Assembly: GCA_029448655.1 (NCBI GenBank)
Contig: JACCLO010000005.1
Span: 1-64,000 of the forward strand
Reading direction: 5' to 3'
Length of the DNA: 64,000 nt
DNA from: Wolfiporia cocos
Lineage: Eukaryota > Basidiomycota > Agaricomycetes > Polyporales > Phaeolaceae
The notes under the pieces were generated by a model, which saw only the letters and a list, made by a program, of their open reading frames with translations, was not told the origin of the DNA and did no database searches. Of this stretch, positions 11,191 to 20,916 are shown one piece after another (within the stretch, counting starts at the first letter, position 1; every line of letters starts with the position of its first letter). Both the position numbers and the translations under genes were made by a program.

Positions 11191-13327
11191 TCCTCTAGAG
11201 CGCGGATGATTGCAAGCAACTCCTTATCGTAAATCTCATAGTTCCTTTCGGGTGCTGATAGAGATTTCGAGTAAAAGGCTACCGGGTGCCAGAGCTTATC
11301 CTCCAAAGAGTATTGCGATAGCACCGCACCAGTTGCGTAATCGGAAGAATCCGCTTCCACGCGGAACGGGGACTCCTGATCTGGGATCCGGAGTATTGGA
11401 GCCGATGTGAAAGCTTCCTTGAGAGTTTGGAAGGCTTCCGCTTGTTCGGGTCCCCAGTTCCACTGCGTGTTTTTCTTGGACAGTTCGGTTAACGGCTTAA
11501 CCACTTTGGAGAAGTCCTTAATGAACCGACGGTAGTAGTTGGCGAAGCCAACAAAGGCCTGGACGTCCTTCACCTTGGCAGGTGTAGGCCAGTCCATTAC
11601 GCCGGCTACCTTCTTAGGGTCCATTTCGACTTTTCCTTTGGAAATGATCATTCCCAGGTATTCAATACTGCTTTGTTCGAAGAAGCACTTTTCAGGCTTC
11701 GCGAACAAGTCGTTGTCTTGCAAGATTTGTAATACTCGCTTGACGATACGACGGTGTTCCAACAGGTTGTTTCCAAACACAAGGATGTCGTCTAGGTAGA
11801 CAATGACCTTCCCCTCTCTGATAAGGTCACCTAGGATATCGTTCATCATGTGTTGGAACGTGCTGGGTGCATTACAAAAACCGAAGTACATGACTACGGC
11901 TTCGTAAAGGCCGTTAGGCGTAATGAATGCGGTCTTCCATTCATCTCCCTCCTTGATTCTAACGTTGTTGTAACCCCAACGCAAGTCGAGCTTCGTAAAT
12001 ATCGAAGCCTGGCTAAGCTTATCGATTAGCTCGTCTATGCGTGGGAGAGGGTACCTGTTTTTAATGGTCAAGTCGTTTACTTTTCGGTAATCGACTACCA
12101 TTCGGGCTCCGCCGTCTTTTTTAGGGACGAAGAAGACCGGATTCGCGATCGGGGATTTCGAGTGTCGGATGTAGCCCTTCCGTAACTCTTCCTGAATCCA
12201 CTGATCTAGCGAGTTCACTTCCTGAGGAGACATCTTGTATGCCTTACTCGGGGGCGGTAGTACCGCGTCATCGGGGAAGTCGATGGCGTGGTCGTATGGT
12301 TTCCGCTCGGGCATCCTTTCAGATGCGCGTTGAGAAAATACCGTGGGACCAAACTCCTGGTATATCTCCGGAACCAAGGATTTCCATTTCTGGAGATCCG
12401 CATCTGTCAGGAATTCATCATTTGACTTATCCGTTATCGACTGAATGGCGTCGATAAGGAGTTCCGTTCCTTCGTCAAGGGTGTTCACCCAAGCGACAAA
12501 GGGATTCTCAGGCTCCTCTAAGCCGAGAAAATCTATTGGAAAGTCGTTGATGATCTGATAGATATTGCGGGGTTCGATTTCGTCTTCTTCCTCAGAAATC
12601 GAAACCCGTTTGCCATGTTTGCATTTTTCCGTACACCGATATGTGAAGGTTCCTTCCGGCCAATTGAAGTCCGGGTTGTGTTTCAGGAACCAGTCATATC
12701 CGAGGATCACATCCGCATTCTGTACGTCCATTACGTACAAGAATTCGGTGGACTTGTGTTCCTCGTGCACCATATAAGCTTTTACTGCCATATTGATATT
12801 ACCGGCGGTATTAGAGGTACCGTCGGCGTTGCGAATCTCGAGGGGCGAAGGTAGTTTCTGAGTAACTAACTTTTCCTCATGGACGAGTTTCTTATCAATC
12901 ACGCTTATTGGCACCGGTGTCGATTAATGCCATGGCGTTAACCATATACCCACAGTTCTACTTCGATGGAGAATGATTTATTATCGTCTCGGGAATCATT
13001 TCCATGTACAACGTTATACAAAGTAAAGAACTTGAGCGCGAGTGGGTCAGGATGAAAGTATTGTACAGGAGGGGCACGTGTAGCTAGTGTCCTTGTCCTC
13101 CGGGCAAAGTCCATTGCCGAGTTTCCGAATATACCGATATGGGATACCGAGTGACGTACGACCGCCTTATCTTCCCACAAGATAAGGGGTCTCTGTGAAG
13201 CCTCTTCGTAGAGGTGCGCTTCTTCGGGGCGCTGTACACTCCCAGCCGCTGCGGGGCTGGTGTGTTCTTCACAGAACGTCTTTGAGACGTGTGGTTGGGG
13301 CGAGAGGCACCGAGATGGTCCCGACAT
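10962..13327 (-). pseudogene. Pol N-terminal part: protease, RT, RNase H
   Basis: Segments 12938-13327 and 10962-12914 together encode the protease lead-in, retropepsin, RT and RNase H. The protease site reads LIDTGA, with canonical DTG, but is broken: compared with copy 2 an 8-nt deletion lies just before it (near 12947) and a 2-nt deletion just after it (near 12914). RT motifs are KKDGGARMVVDYRKVND, FTKLDLRWGYNN, FGFCNAPSTFQ and VYLDDILVFGN. RNase H motifs are VEADSSDYATGAVLSQ, YEIYDKELLAI and WSDHLNLTYF. Pol starts in the +1 frame relative to gag and overlaps its 3' end. Confidence 0.88.
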
Positions 13328-15260
13328 TGGCGACGGTGGTGGTGGGGGCCGAGGGTCCTGCTGAGCTTGAGTCAGCTGTCACTTCTTCCCAGATCGTTCG
13401 GGCACAATACGTCTTGCCATCCGCGGGGGGTGCCGAGTACGGCTTCTTGCCAGAAACCTGTCCCTTTCCACTACCCGAAGGAGCAGCCGTGGTCTTTCCA
13501 GACGTGGCAGCTGCATTCTTCGCCCTTTGTTGTTCGGCCCGCTGAGCAGCAGGCACGAATGTTCCCGCAGCCTTGTCCGCAGCAAGCTTAGGACACTTGT
13601 TGAAATAGTGTCCCGTCTGCTTGCAGTACGTGCAGACGGCGTTGGCGGTGTCGGCGGGGGCTTTGGCGGGCGCCTTTCCCTTGTCCTTCTTTTTCTCCGA
13701 CTTCTTCGCAGAAGTGGAGGACGTCTCCTTCTTTTCGGCAGGTGCCGAGTCCTTCTTGCCGGCCTTCTCGAAGATTGAGCCCTTGATCTTGTCTGGATAT
13801 GACGTTTGGTACATTTCCAGAGCAAAGTCGATGAGGGGCTCGATGTCGGTCGGGGCCTTGAAGAACGGGGTCTTGCCGAGGACGTTCAAGGTGTCCTTAA
13901 CCTTCTCGGGGAGAGTCTCGGTGAATTCCCATACCAGAGTCTCGTTGGCGGTTTCGGAGAGGCGGCCGAGGGTGCGGAATCGTTCACAGTAATTGAAGTA
14001 GTTTGATTCTGCCAGTTCCTTGCCCTTGGTACCGTAGTAGCCGCGAATTTCCTTTTTCGCGATCTCCTTATCCGTCATCTTCCCATATTGCACCATGACT
14101 GACTTGGTGAAGTCCTCCCAGGTGCCGAGAGGTTCACCATTTCCTGCCTTTTTGATGAGAGGCGAGAAAAATTTGTATGCGTCCCCTGTGACGCGGAAGA
14201 GGGCCGTGGTGATACGGTCATGGTCGTCGTAGACCCTGAGCGTACCGAAGTACAGGCCCATCTTCTCCACCCATTCCTGCGCAGTCACCTTTCCAGATGA
14301 CCCAGAGAATTCGGGGGGAGGGGGGATTTTCAGGTTTTGAGGCAGACCTGGAATCTGCGGGGCGACGGCTGCTGCAGCAGCGGCTGCAGCTTGTGCGGCG
14401 GCAGCGGCCTCGGCTGCACGGGTTCGAGCAGTGTTTGGGGCCGGTGCGGGTTCTTCCGGGGGCATGCGGACACCGGGAGGGTTGGGAACGGAGGGATTCT
14501 TGCGACTCCTCCGAAGTTCTTCCTCAGCCTTCTCCATGCGCTCGGCGAATGCATCCTCGAGGTCGTCGAGCCGAGACCGGTAATCCTTCCGGAGTTCATT
14601 CTCCATTTCGGAGAACTTGGCGGTGTACTCCTGTCGGAGTTCCTTTCCAAGGTCCACCAAAGTGGACAGAACTTCGTTGCGGACCGAATTGACCGCTTCG
14701 CGTAGCTCGTCTTGGGCCATCTGTTCGATTGCCCTGGATTGCCCAGCCAGGGAGTCGATTCTGCCATGGATGCGCTCCAGGCGGGCGTACACCATCCGTC
14801 CGAGGGTGTTCACCTTGTCATGGGAGATTGCTGCACTTCGTTGTACGGCGGCGTCGAGGATTGCCCCATGAAGGGGTCCATCCACCTTGTGTTGGTCCTC
14901 TTCTGGGAGATACGCCTTGAGGCCGGCTTCGACCTCAGCACTGGGTTGGCGTGCTGCACCCGAGTATTCTATTTCCATATTGGTGACGGGCCCAATTGGA
15001 TGGGTGTAGCGAGCCGGGGGATATCCGGGGATAGGCGTGCCTGGACGCGTTCCCATGGGGTTGGATGGGGAGTCCCTTTGTGGGGGGACATACTCGAGTG
15101 CGTCCTCTTCCTCTTCCTCTTCCTCTTCTTCGCTTAGATGCTCCAGGGTCACCAGGGGTTGAGTCCCTGAGGTCCCTGCTACCGGGGTCACCGGACCTTC
15201 TGAGCGGAGGCGCATTTTGCGAGGGGCGAGGGGGGTGCTAACGGAGGAGGTGGAAGACAT
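13269..15260 (-). CDS. gag: Gag of element A copy 1 (intact, 663 codons)
   Basis: Starts MSSTSSVSTPLAPRK at 15260 and ends at the TGA at 13269-13271. It has an acidic poly-Glu run (about residues 47-55), a long coiled-coil-like helix (about 150-255), an Ala-rich linker, a capsid-like domain from PPPPEFSGSSGKVTAQEWV through the Tyr-rich GYYGTKGKELAESNYFNY, a Lys/Ala-rich linker and one CCHC knuckle CTYCKQTGHYFNKC near 13600-13640. Retrotransposon Gag packages element RNA in cytoplasmic particles. This is the only complete gag in the window; the copy 2 gag is frameshifted. The last codons VLTGA sit at the predicted +1 shift to pol. Confidence 0.88.
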   Translation of the reverse strand: MSSTSSVSTPLAPRKMRLRSEGPVTPVAGTSGTQPLVTLEHLSEEEEEEEEEDALEYVPPQRDSPSNPMGTRPGTPIPGYPPARYTHPIGPVTNMEIEYSGAARQPSAEVEAGLKAYLPEEDQHKVDGPLHGAILDAAVQRSAAISHDKVNTLGRMVYARLERIHGRIDSLAGQSRAIEQMAQDELREAVNSVRNEVLSTLVDLGKELRQEYTAKFSEMENELRKDYRSRLDDLEDAFAERMEKAEEELRRSRKNPSVPNPPGVRMPPEEPAPAPNTARTRAAEAAAAAQAAAAAAAAVAPQIPGLPQNLKIPPPPEFSGSSGKVTAQEWVEKMGLYFGTLRVYDDHDRITTALFRVTGDAYKFFSPLIKKAGNGEPLGTWEDFTKSVMVQYGKMTDKEIAKKEIRGYYGTKGKELAESNYFNYCERFRTLGRLSETANETLVWEFTETLPEKVKDTLNVLGKTPFFKAPTDIEPLIDFALEMYQTSYPDKIKGSIFEKAGKKDSAPAEKKETSSTSAKKSEKKKDKGKAPAKAPADTANAVCTYCKQTGHYFNKCPKLAADKAAGTFVPAAQRAEQQRAKNAAATSGKTTAAPSGSGKGQVSGKKPYSAPPADGKTYCARTIWEEVTADSSSAGPSAPTTTVANVGTISVPLAPTTRLKDVL

Positions 15261-15405
15261 TTGTGAATACTGTTTGTGACGAATGTTAGTTTCCGGTTAC
15301 TCATTGTCTTAGATTCTTAAGAAGGGATTTGGTTTGAAAGCTGCAACTTTCGTTATAGATCGCACTCGCACTCTATTTCAGAGTTAAAAGATGATAGTAT
15401 TTCTA

Positions 15406-16327
15406 CTATACAATCGCGAGTATATCCTCTTCTACCGAAGTAGTTGAGGGCCCTGCCACCTTGTCAGGTGGTGTTACACCGAAGGCAAAAGTAATTTGTA
15501 GCGCTACGCATTCTGCTACGATACGAGCCAAGTCCGTACGCCAATCCAAAAAGGAAATATTGCCGAGTTGTTTGCAATACTTTTTCATAATTCTCCAGTC
15601 TCTGTTGGTGATCCTCCCCCGTCTCGCTCTCCCTTACGTTATCCACCAAGTCCTCCAATTCTACTACCATAGTATGGAAACGCATGTCGTTTTCCATATG
15701 GAAGCCTGGGTAATTAGGGGGGTGGTTGGCGAGAGGAGTGAGACGAGTGAGAGTGCCTTCTAGCATGGGAATAACTTGATCGCATGCTTGGAGAGGCTTC
15801 TTCTTCCCGAAGACGAGGGAAGGGTCGAGAATCTTGTGGTTGGCCGGAACGGAGGGTCCGGCCGCTGGGCTGGAGAGACGGAGGGCCAGTGAAGAAGCTG
15901 CTTGCTTGGCTTCCTTGGCGGCTTGTTTGGCGGCGATTCGCTTATTCAGCTTATCGCGGGCGAGCTTGAGCTTGTTGAGTTCGCGGAGTTCGATGAGATT
16001 TTCCATGGCGGTAATGGAAGCGGCTAGCTTCTCTTCCTCTGTCCAGATACGCTTAGCGAGCGGAACTGGTTTGGGAGGTCAAGGAGCGGGTTTCCCAGCC
16101 TCAGCGATGTGCTTTGGCATGTGGACGGGAATCTCCCAAAGATGGAGCTTCCCAGTGTAGTCTTCCTTTACAGGAAGCGTGTATGTGACGTCCTCTGCCC
16201 GAGGAATATCGGCGGTGTCGATGCGGCTGAGAAGGGACCGCTTCGCTGGTTTGACGTAAGGGGCAGTGGAGGAGCCACGTGTGTGACGGGTAACGCGGGG
16301 CATGATTCTAGAAAGTGCAGCCTTCAT
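15406..16327 (-). pseudogene. Extra ORF (ORF0) upstream of gag, element A copy 1
   Basis: Counterpart of the intact 307-codon ORF at 53819-54742. Two lesions are visible against that copy: a CGA-to-TGA stop at 16079-16081 right after GKPAP, and a 2-nt deletion near 15632 that shifts the C-terminal third. The protein is basic and rich in Lys/Arg at the N-terminus (MKAALSRIMPRVTR), has a charged helix LRELNKLKLARDKLNKRIAA, and a helical C-terminal part with NDMRFHTMVVELEDLVDN. No enzymatic motif is recognised. Position between leader and gag is the same as in copy 2 and resembles that in element D. Confidence 0.8.
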
Positions 16328-17346
16328 GAGAAACGAAGTTTCCCAGTGATACGTCCAAGAACAGGAATAGAAGGGATTTATGTAAGGTAGGGTAGTGGAC
16401 TCCTTTTCAGGAGCAAAGAAGGTGTACTACGGGGCATAATTACTCTTATGTTGCGCGCAAACCCTGTGCCGAGATGGCGCGGATATTCGCATGACCCTAA
16501 CGGTCAGAGGCGCCGACTCCAGGGGTAGAGTTGCTGACTGCCAGGCCGGTTCCTGGGTCAGATGATTGGGATTCGGATACACGACACCGCCCCGGAGGGA
16601 CGATGCCGGAAAGTGGCTGGGATTTTACATCCCTTAGCCTGTCCATGCTTCAACAATGAGGTTGCCGTCTGTAGCCACATGGGTGTCACATCAGGGCTAA
16701 AAAACCACTGTCGATCTAGGATCGCGAGACAGCAGCGCTCCACATCCCGAAGGAGTGGGCCACGCGCTTCTCTTCCAATGGGGCCCCAAATCCGTTTGAC
16801 CCATGCTCGCACGCCGAGCTGCCCGGAGGACTTATGCTATTGGCTACCGCGAGTGACCTATGGCAGGGTGATTTTTTACGTCACCCCCCTCACTGCTTTT
16901 CCCATAACGGGTTCAAAGCAGGTCCCTTACGCCTGGGAGGCGGCTTTGGAAAATTCCCATGCCATCATAATGATGACCCTGTGGATAGTGATGGGGCGCT
17001 GAACAACGCTTGCCATGACAGGGGGTTGGGCGCATACAGGCAGACCATCCCCTTTTTTCCACAGGCGGGTCTTAACCGCGCATAGTCCAAGCTTGTCAGC
17101 GAGGACCATGTCTCCTTGACCCTGGAGTCCGGGTTAGGTAGGCCTCCTGCCTAAAAAGGCGGTGTGGCTTCCCTGGATGCCAATCCTCTGCCGAGGATGG
17201 TGATGTATCCCCCAGATCTCAACTATCACCCCAAACTCTTTGTCAAGAGCAGGGATGTGCGCAGCAACGAGCAATAGCCCCTGTAGGATAGAAACCCAGG
17301 CTCAAGCGCAAGCGCAAGGGCGGGGGTAGGGGGAGATTTGTTCTTA
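16328..17346 (-). other. Long untranslated leader of element A copy 1
   Basis: About 1.0 kb between the 5' LTR and ORF0, with no supported coding sequence. It is clearly conserved with 52872-53818 of copy 2 despite being non-coding, and contains short inverted segments such as GCCTTTTTAGGCAGGAGGCC-like stretches. A structured RNA leader (packaging signal or internal initiation) is plausible but inferred. Primer site at its first bases. Confidence 0.7.
17334..17346 (-). promoter_or_regulatory. Self-complementary primer-binding site, element A copy 1
   Basis: Directly after the 5' LTR the sense strand reads TAAGAACAAATCT. Its reverse complement AGATTTGTTCT occurs inside the element's own LTR, about 34 nt after the TATA box. 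This is the arrangement of Tf1/sushi-type self-priming, not of tRNA priming. Confidence 0.75.
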
Positions 17347-17935
17347 TGACACAGACTAGACTGTGGGACTCACACTATAACCTTATAGGCGACTTGAAGG
17401 AGTTGCAGAAGGTTGGTGAGGAGGCTAGTGGGCGCAAGCAGAGATGATATGTAACTGTGCGAATGCAGAGAACAAATCTAAGGCTTATCCGCAGTGATAG
17501 CCCTACTTATATACATGCTCTGTTTGGTTACTCGAAGAGGAGCCAAACAGTTAGACGGTCTGTGCGCAGACGTAACTAATACAGCTAAGTCGTAAACTAC
17601 AGTATGACACGGAAACCATCCGTGCCACCCGTCCTAACGGGGAACTCCTATATCCGCCTATCCTATCTCCAATAACCCCCCACTCTCCATATGGCGGAGA
17701 ACAAGAAGGCACGTCTATTGAGACGTCCTGCCATATTGCCTGAGGTGCCGACCCATAAGTGTACCGGCATGCCCCCAGACTAGCAAGGTAATAGAGAAGA
17801 GACAGGTATGGATGCAATGAATAGAAGCCCCCACGCCCAAGTAGGACGCAGCAGGCTTTGTCGTCAAGGACCCTGCACGCGAAGACAAGCAGCAGAGGGA
17901 TAAGAAAGAGGTGACCAGGGGACACGCCCCCTAGG

Positions 17936-18494
17936 TGACACAAACTCACAGGTTTGTGGGACCCTGGCTACAGGGGAGTCCCTAGACGTCCTACAGGGCG
18001 GTGTGCTAACCACAAGGCAGCCAGTCGGCTGTATCCCCAAGGGGGAACTCCTAAGGCGACCAAGAGGGAAGACACACAGACAAGCAAGTCGTGGAGGGCC
18101 CCCGGGGCAGAGACGCACACAAACGCAGATGAGAAAGGAGCCTAAGCTCAGTTGTCGAGAATCCTAAAGATGGGGAAGTAAGTCCCCATCTTGTCGTACT
18201 TATACATGCATAGCTGACCAGTAATGGTCGCCCTAAAGTCGCGGCCTGTGCGCAGTAACTACCAGGGCACATGATATGTAACTATGTGTGACGACATGTG
18301 AACAGTGTGACCCTAACGTGAGTACCTAAGATGCGCGCTACCCTACAGCGCTAACCTATGGTCAGATGATCTAAATAGAGTCCTGGACGGGCGCTGGAGG
18401 TGGCTGAGGATCAGGGAAGCGCGCGCGCACCTAGCGGCGCCTATAATACCTGTAGCGAAGGAATGTAGAACCCCCCACTGGGAATTCTGTGACA
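17936..18494 (-). repeat. 3' LTR of element C (559 bp)
   Basis: Begins TGACACAAACTCACAGG and ends GGGAATTCTGTGACA. It is followed on its inner side by a polypurine tract (sense GAGAGGGGGGGTAA, 18495-18508). Confidence 0.92.
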
Positions 18495-19257
18495 TTACCC
18501 CCCCTCTCAAAAAACGTCGTCCCGACGTTGTACCTATAACCTACGACGCGACATTCCTTTGGTTGAGTTTTGATGTCTGGCACCTGCGCCCCCAGGTGGA
18601 AGTTCCAGTCATCGGCGGTCCTGTCCGCCAGTGGGTGTGCGAAGGAGGATGACCATGCAGAGGAGCTTCTCTCTTCTCTTACATGTCTGACGTGAATGGG
18701 CGAGCCGTTACCAGCGGTGAGCGTAGAGGCGCTTGGGTGATGCTCATCCATCATTCCTGGCGTGCGCCGACATAGCTTGGGGTGGCCCACCGACCTCCGA
18801 CTATGCTGGGTCCTCGTCGATTAAGTACCTAGTCGATTTTCTATATTCATCTTGTTGACCGTCGGTGTGGGGTTGGGAGACCCTCGCGGGTTCCCTTCGC
18901 ATACCCACAGGTCAAGGATCTTGAGCTGACTCCTGCCGCCCAGGGGTGATGGCGAGGATGCACTGTGCCTCCACGCGCGCGTACATTCCCTTTGCAGGGG
19001 TGACGGCGGCGGGCCCTGAACGCGGCTTATACCTGTTGACCCCGCTACCCTGTTGTTCATGGGGGGCGGACTTGCTTTTTACTCCTCGCGGCCGCTTTGC
19101 CAGGTGTAACGCTTAGATGGGGGCTCGTAAATCTACGGACCTCTGGGTCTTCTCCCAAGAGGCTGCCCCGCCGCGTTGCCTTGGCGACCTGCGAGTGAAA
19201 AACCCTCGGCCCCAGCGCAAGTGGCGCCGGAGGGGAGGTAAAACATCTTTAGGATTA
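18495..19257 (-). other. Internal region of element C (763 bp)
   Basis: Bounded by a polypurine tract at the left and a primer site at the right. A 119-codon open frame (18431-18790, minus) starts inside it but runs into the LTR, and has no retrotransposon motif, so I do not call a gene. The region probably supplies only cis signals. Confidence 0.75.
19245..19257 (-). promoter_or_regulatory. Self-complementary primer-binding site, element C
   Basis: The sense strand after the 5' LTR reads TAATCCTAAAGAT. Its complement ATCTTTAGGATT is present in the LTR (19482-19493 in plus-strand AATCCTAAAGAT), about 33 nt beyond the TATA-like GTATAAGT. Twelve bases pair perfectly. Confidence 0.75.
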
Positions 19258-19816
19258 TGACACAAACTCACAGGTTTGTGGGACCCTGGCTACAGGGGAG
19301 TCCCTAGACGTCCTACAGGGCGGTGTGCTAACCACAAGGCAGCCAGTCGGCTGTATCCCCAAGGGGGAACTCCTAAGGCGACCAAGAGGGAAGACACACA
19401 GACAAGCAAGTCGTGGAGGGCCCCCGGGGCAGAGACGCACACAAACGCAGATGAGAAAGGAGCCTAAGCTCAGTTGTCGAGAATCCTAAAGATGGGGAAG
19501 TAAGTCCCCATCTTGTCGTACTTATACATGCATAGCTGACCAGTAATGGTCGCCCTAAAGTCGCGGCCTGTGCGCAGTAACTACCAGGGCACATGATATG
19601 TAACTATGTGTGACGACATGTGAACAGTGTGACCCTAACGTGAGTACCTAAGATGCGCGCTACCCTACAGCGCTAACCTATGGTCAGATGATCTAAATAG
19701 AGTCCTGGACGGGCGCTGGAGGTGGCTGAGGATCAGGGAAGCGCGCGCGCACCTAGCGGCGCCTATAATACCTGTAGCGAAGGAATGTAGAACCCCCCAC
19801 TGGGAATTCTGTGACA
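19258..19816 (-). repeat. 5' LTR of element C (559 bp)
   Basis: Same length and, as far as I can read, the same sequence as 17936-18494. The primer site lies directly to its left and the CTAGG duplication directly to its right. Confidence 0.92.
19482..19576 (-). promoter_or_regulatory. LTR-C core promoter module
   Basis: In sense order: TGCGCACAGGCC (19576-19565), CTTTAGGG (19560-19553), CATGTATAAG (TATA, near 19530-19521), a perfect inverted repeat GATGGGG/CCCCATC (19512-19491) and the self-primer match starting at 19493. Upstream box and hairpin position correspond to those of LTRs B, E and G. Confidence 0.6.
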
Positions 19817-19833
19817 CTAGGCCAAAATCTTAA

Positions 19834-19930
19834 GTCTGAGGAGTAATCCTCAGACGTCGCCTGTATATATACATGTAGAGACCCCCTAGCTAAGACCTTT
19901 TGTCTACCCTAAAGAGACGGTCTGTGCGCA
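19834..19930 (-). promoter_or_regulatory. LTR-B core promoter module
   Basis: In sense order: TGCGCACAGACC (19930-19919), CTTTAGGG (19914-19907), CATGTATATATAC (about 19875-19863) and the perfect inverted repeat GTCTGAGGA/TCCTCAGAC (19855-19834). Confidence 0.6.
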
Positions 19931-20916
19931 ATAGGAATCATGTGACTACAGAGGTAACTAGGTAACGTGCTACTCAAGATGCTACAACGTGACCGTATGA
20001 AAGCGAGATAAGATAAAGACTTTTATCTACCTATGCACGTGATACCTCCAGCGACGGTTTTCAAGCCTAGAAATCGGAATATAAATCGCAAAAATAAGGG
20101 AAAAATCACAATATATTTCTTGTGACACAGTAGACCATGTGCGCCGGTAATGGCCGCACCAGTAAGATTGTGTGTTTGGACCGTGGGTCCATGTTGTGGA
20201 GGTGGCGTTGCTACGTTAGTAAGCCATGCACGTGATAACTATATACCGGTATCGGGATATGAGTAATACTAAGGGCATTGGCTTGTGATAACGAACGGGC
20301 CGCTTATCCAATTGTACTGACATAGCCCGGTATTGGGATATGAGTAAAGCGCGTGACACCGGAGGTTAGTCCGCTGAGTCATTGACGTGTACAAACGTGT
20401 TATGTACGTGTTGTTATGACAAGTGGACGTATACCGTGTTGCGTACGTGTTGTTTGGTTGCGTGTACGTGTAGACGGGCGCTTAGCAGCGTAAATGTCTA
20501 CAAGGTCGTAGAAATACCAGATAAATAGGTAAAAATACGGAAAAAATAGTGGCATGTCCCAAATCTGTGACACGGGTCACTACTTGCGTGAGGAGCACCC
20601 GCCAGCACCATGCTTGGATCTGCCGCACAGGGAGCAGCCATGGAAATACGGGCGACTGGCTGCATGTGGGCAGTAGGATTTGCGAGCGAATGTGAAGCAA
20701 AACTGCTTGCGGCCATTGGGGGCCAGCAAAGCATGGGGGCTGCGGGCAGATGAGTCGAGGGCCGCAACGGGGTGCCCAGTGATGGTTGTGGTGGCAGTGC
20801 AGCCCTGTGGAAGGTGGCCGGTTGCTCCGCAGCGAAAGCAACAGGTTGACAGCCTAGGTAGCTTGGCCGGCGGGGCCACAGGGGCGTCATCAGCACCTCG
20901 TGAGCGGCGCACTGCT

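Larger units (their letters stand above)
17936..19816 (-). mobile_element. Element C: non-autonomous LTR retrotransposon with matching LTRs
   Basis: Two 559-bp LTRs (17936-18494 and 19258-19816) appear identical on reading. They enclose a 763-bp internal region. The element is flanked by the duplication CTAGG (17931-17935, 19817-19821). A polypurine tract abuts the left LTR and a self-complementary primer site abuts the right one, so it is on the minus strand. The internal region has no recognisable Gag or Pol. Size and build fit a TRIM/LARD-type element mobilised by an autonomous relative. It is the innermost and youngest layer of this nest. Confidence 0.92.
17605..20127 (-). mobile_element. 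Solo LTR, family B, itself split by element C
   Basis: Starts TGACACGGAAACC and ends ATTTCTTGTGACA (sense TGTCACAAGAAATA..). Flanked by CAGTA duplications. Without element C and one CTAGG duplicate it is about 637 bp, the size of an LTR, and has no coding content, so it is a solo LTR. It contains a TATA box and the shared U3 box in its right-hand part. Confidence 0.88.
8080..20572 (-). mobile_element. Chromovirus A, copy 1 (Ty3/gypsy, dUTPase-bearing), with nested insertions
   Basis: Minus-strand LTR retrotransposon. Right to left: 5' LTR (17347-20572, split by insertion B), primer site, long leader, extra ORF, gag, pol ending in chromodomain and dUTPase, polypurine tract, 3' LTR (8080-8778). 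LTRs start TGTCACAGATT and end GTGTCA in sense. The flanks do not duplicate: TCATC before 8080 and CGGGT after 20572. The two LTRs differ at many sites, and the left one is closer to the LTR of copy 2 (52177-52871). This indicates a chimera formed by recombination between two A insertions. Frameshifts and stops make it defective. Confidence 0.9.
17347..20572 (-). repeat. 5' LTR of element A copy 1, split by insertion B
   Basis: The LTR parts are 17347-17604 and 20133-20572 (698 bp together, matching the 699-bp partner). The interruption is 17605-20127 with the 5-bp duplication CAGTA at 17600-17604 and 20128-20132; removing the insert and one duplicate gives AAACTACAGTAGACC, equivalent to the uninterrupted AAACTACAATAGACC at 8328. 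The outer end is CCAAATCTGTGACA at 20572. Confidence 0.9.

Noticed and set aside
18431..18790. 119-codon open frame in element C
   Set aside because: It spans the LTR boundary and polypurine tract and matches no Gag or Pol motif.
17551..19594. Short open frames (60-132 codons) in the LTRs of B and C
   Set aside because: Two of them recur exactly because they lie in duplicated LTRs; they cover promoter sequence and have no protein features.
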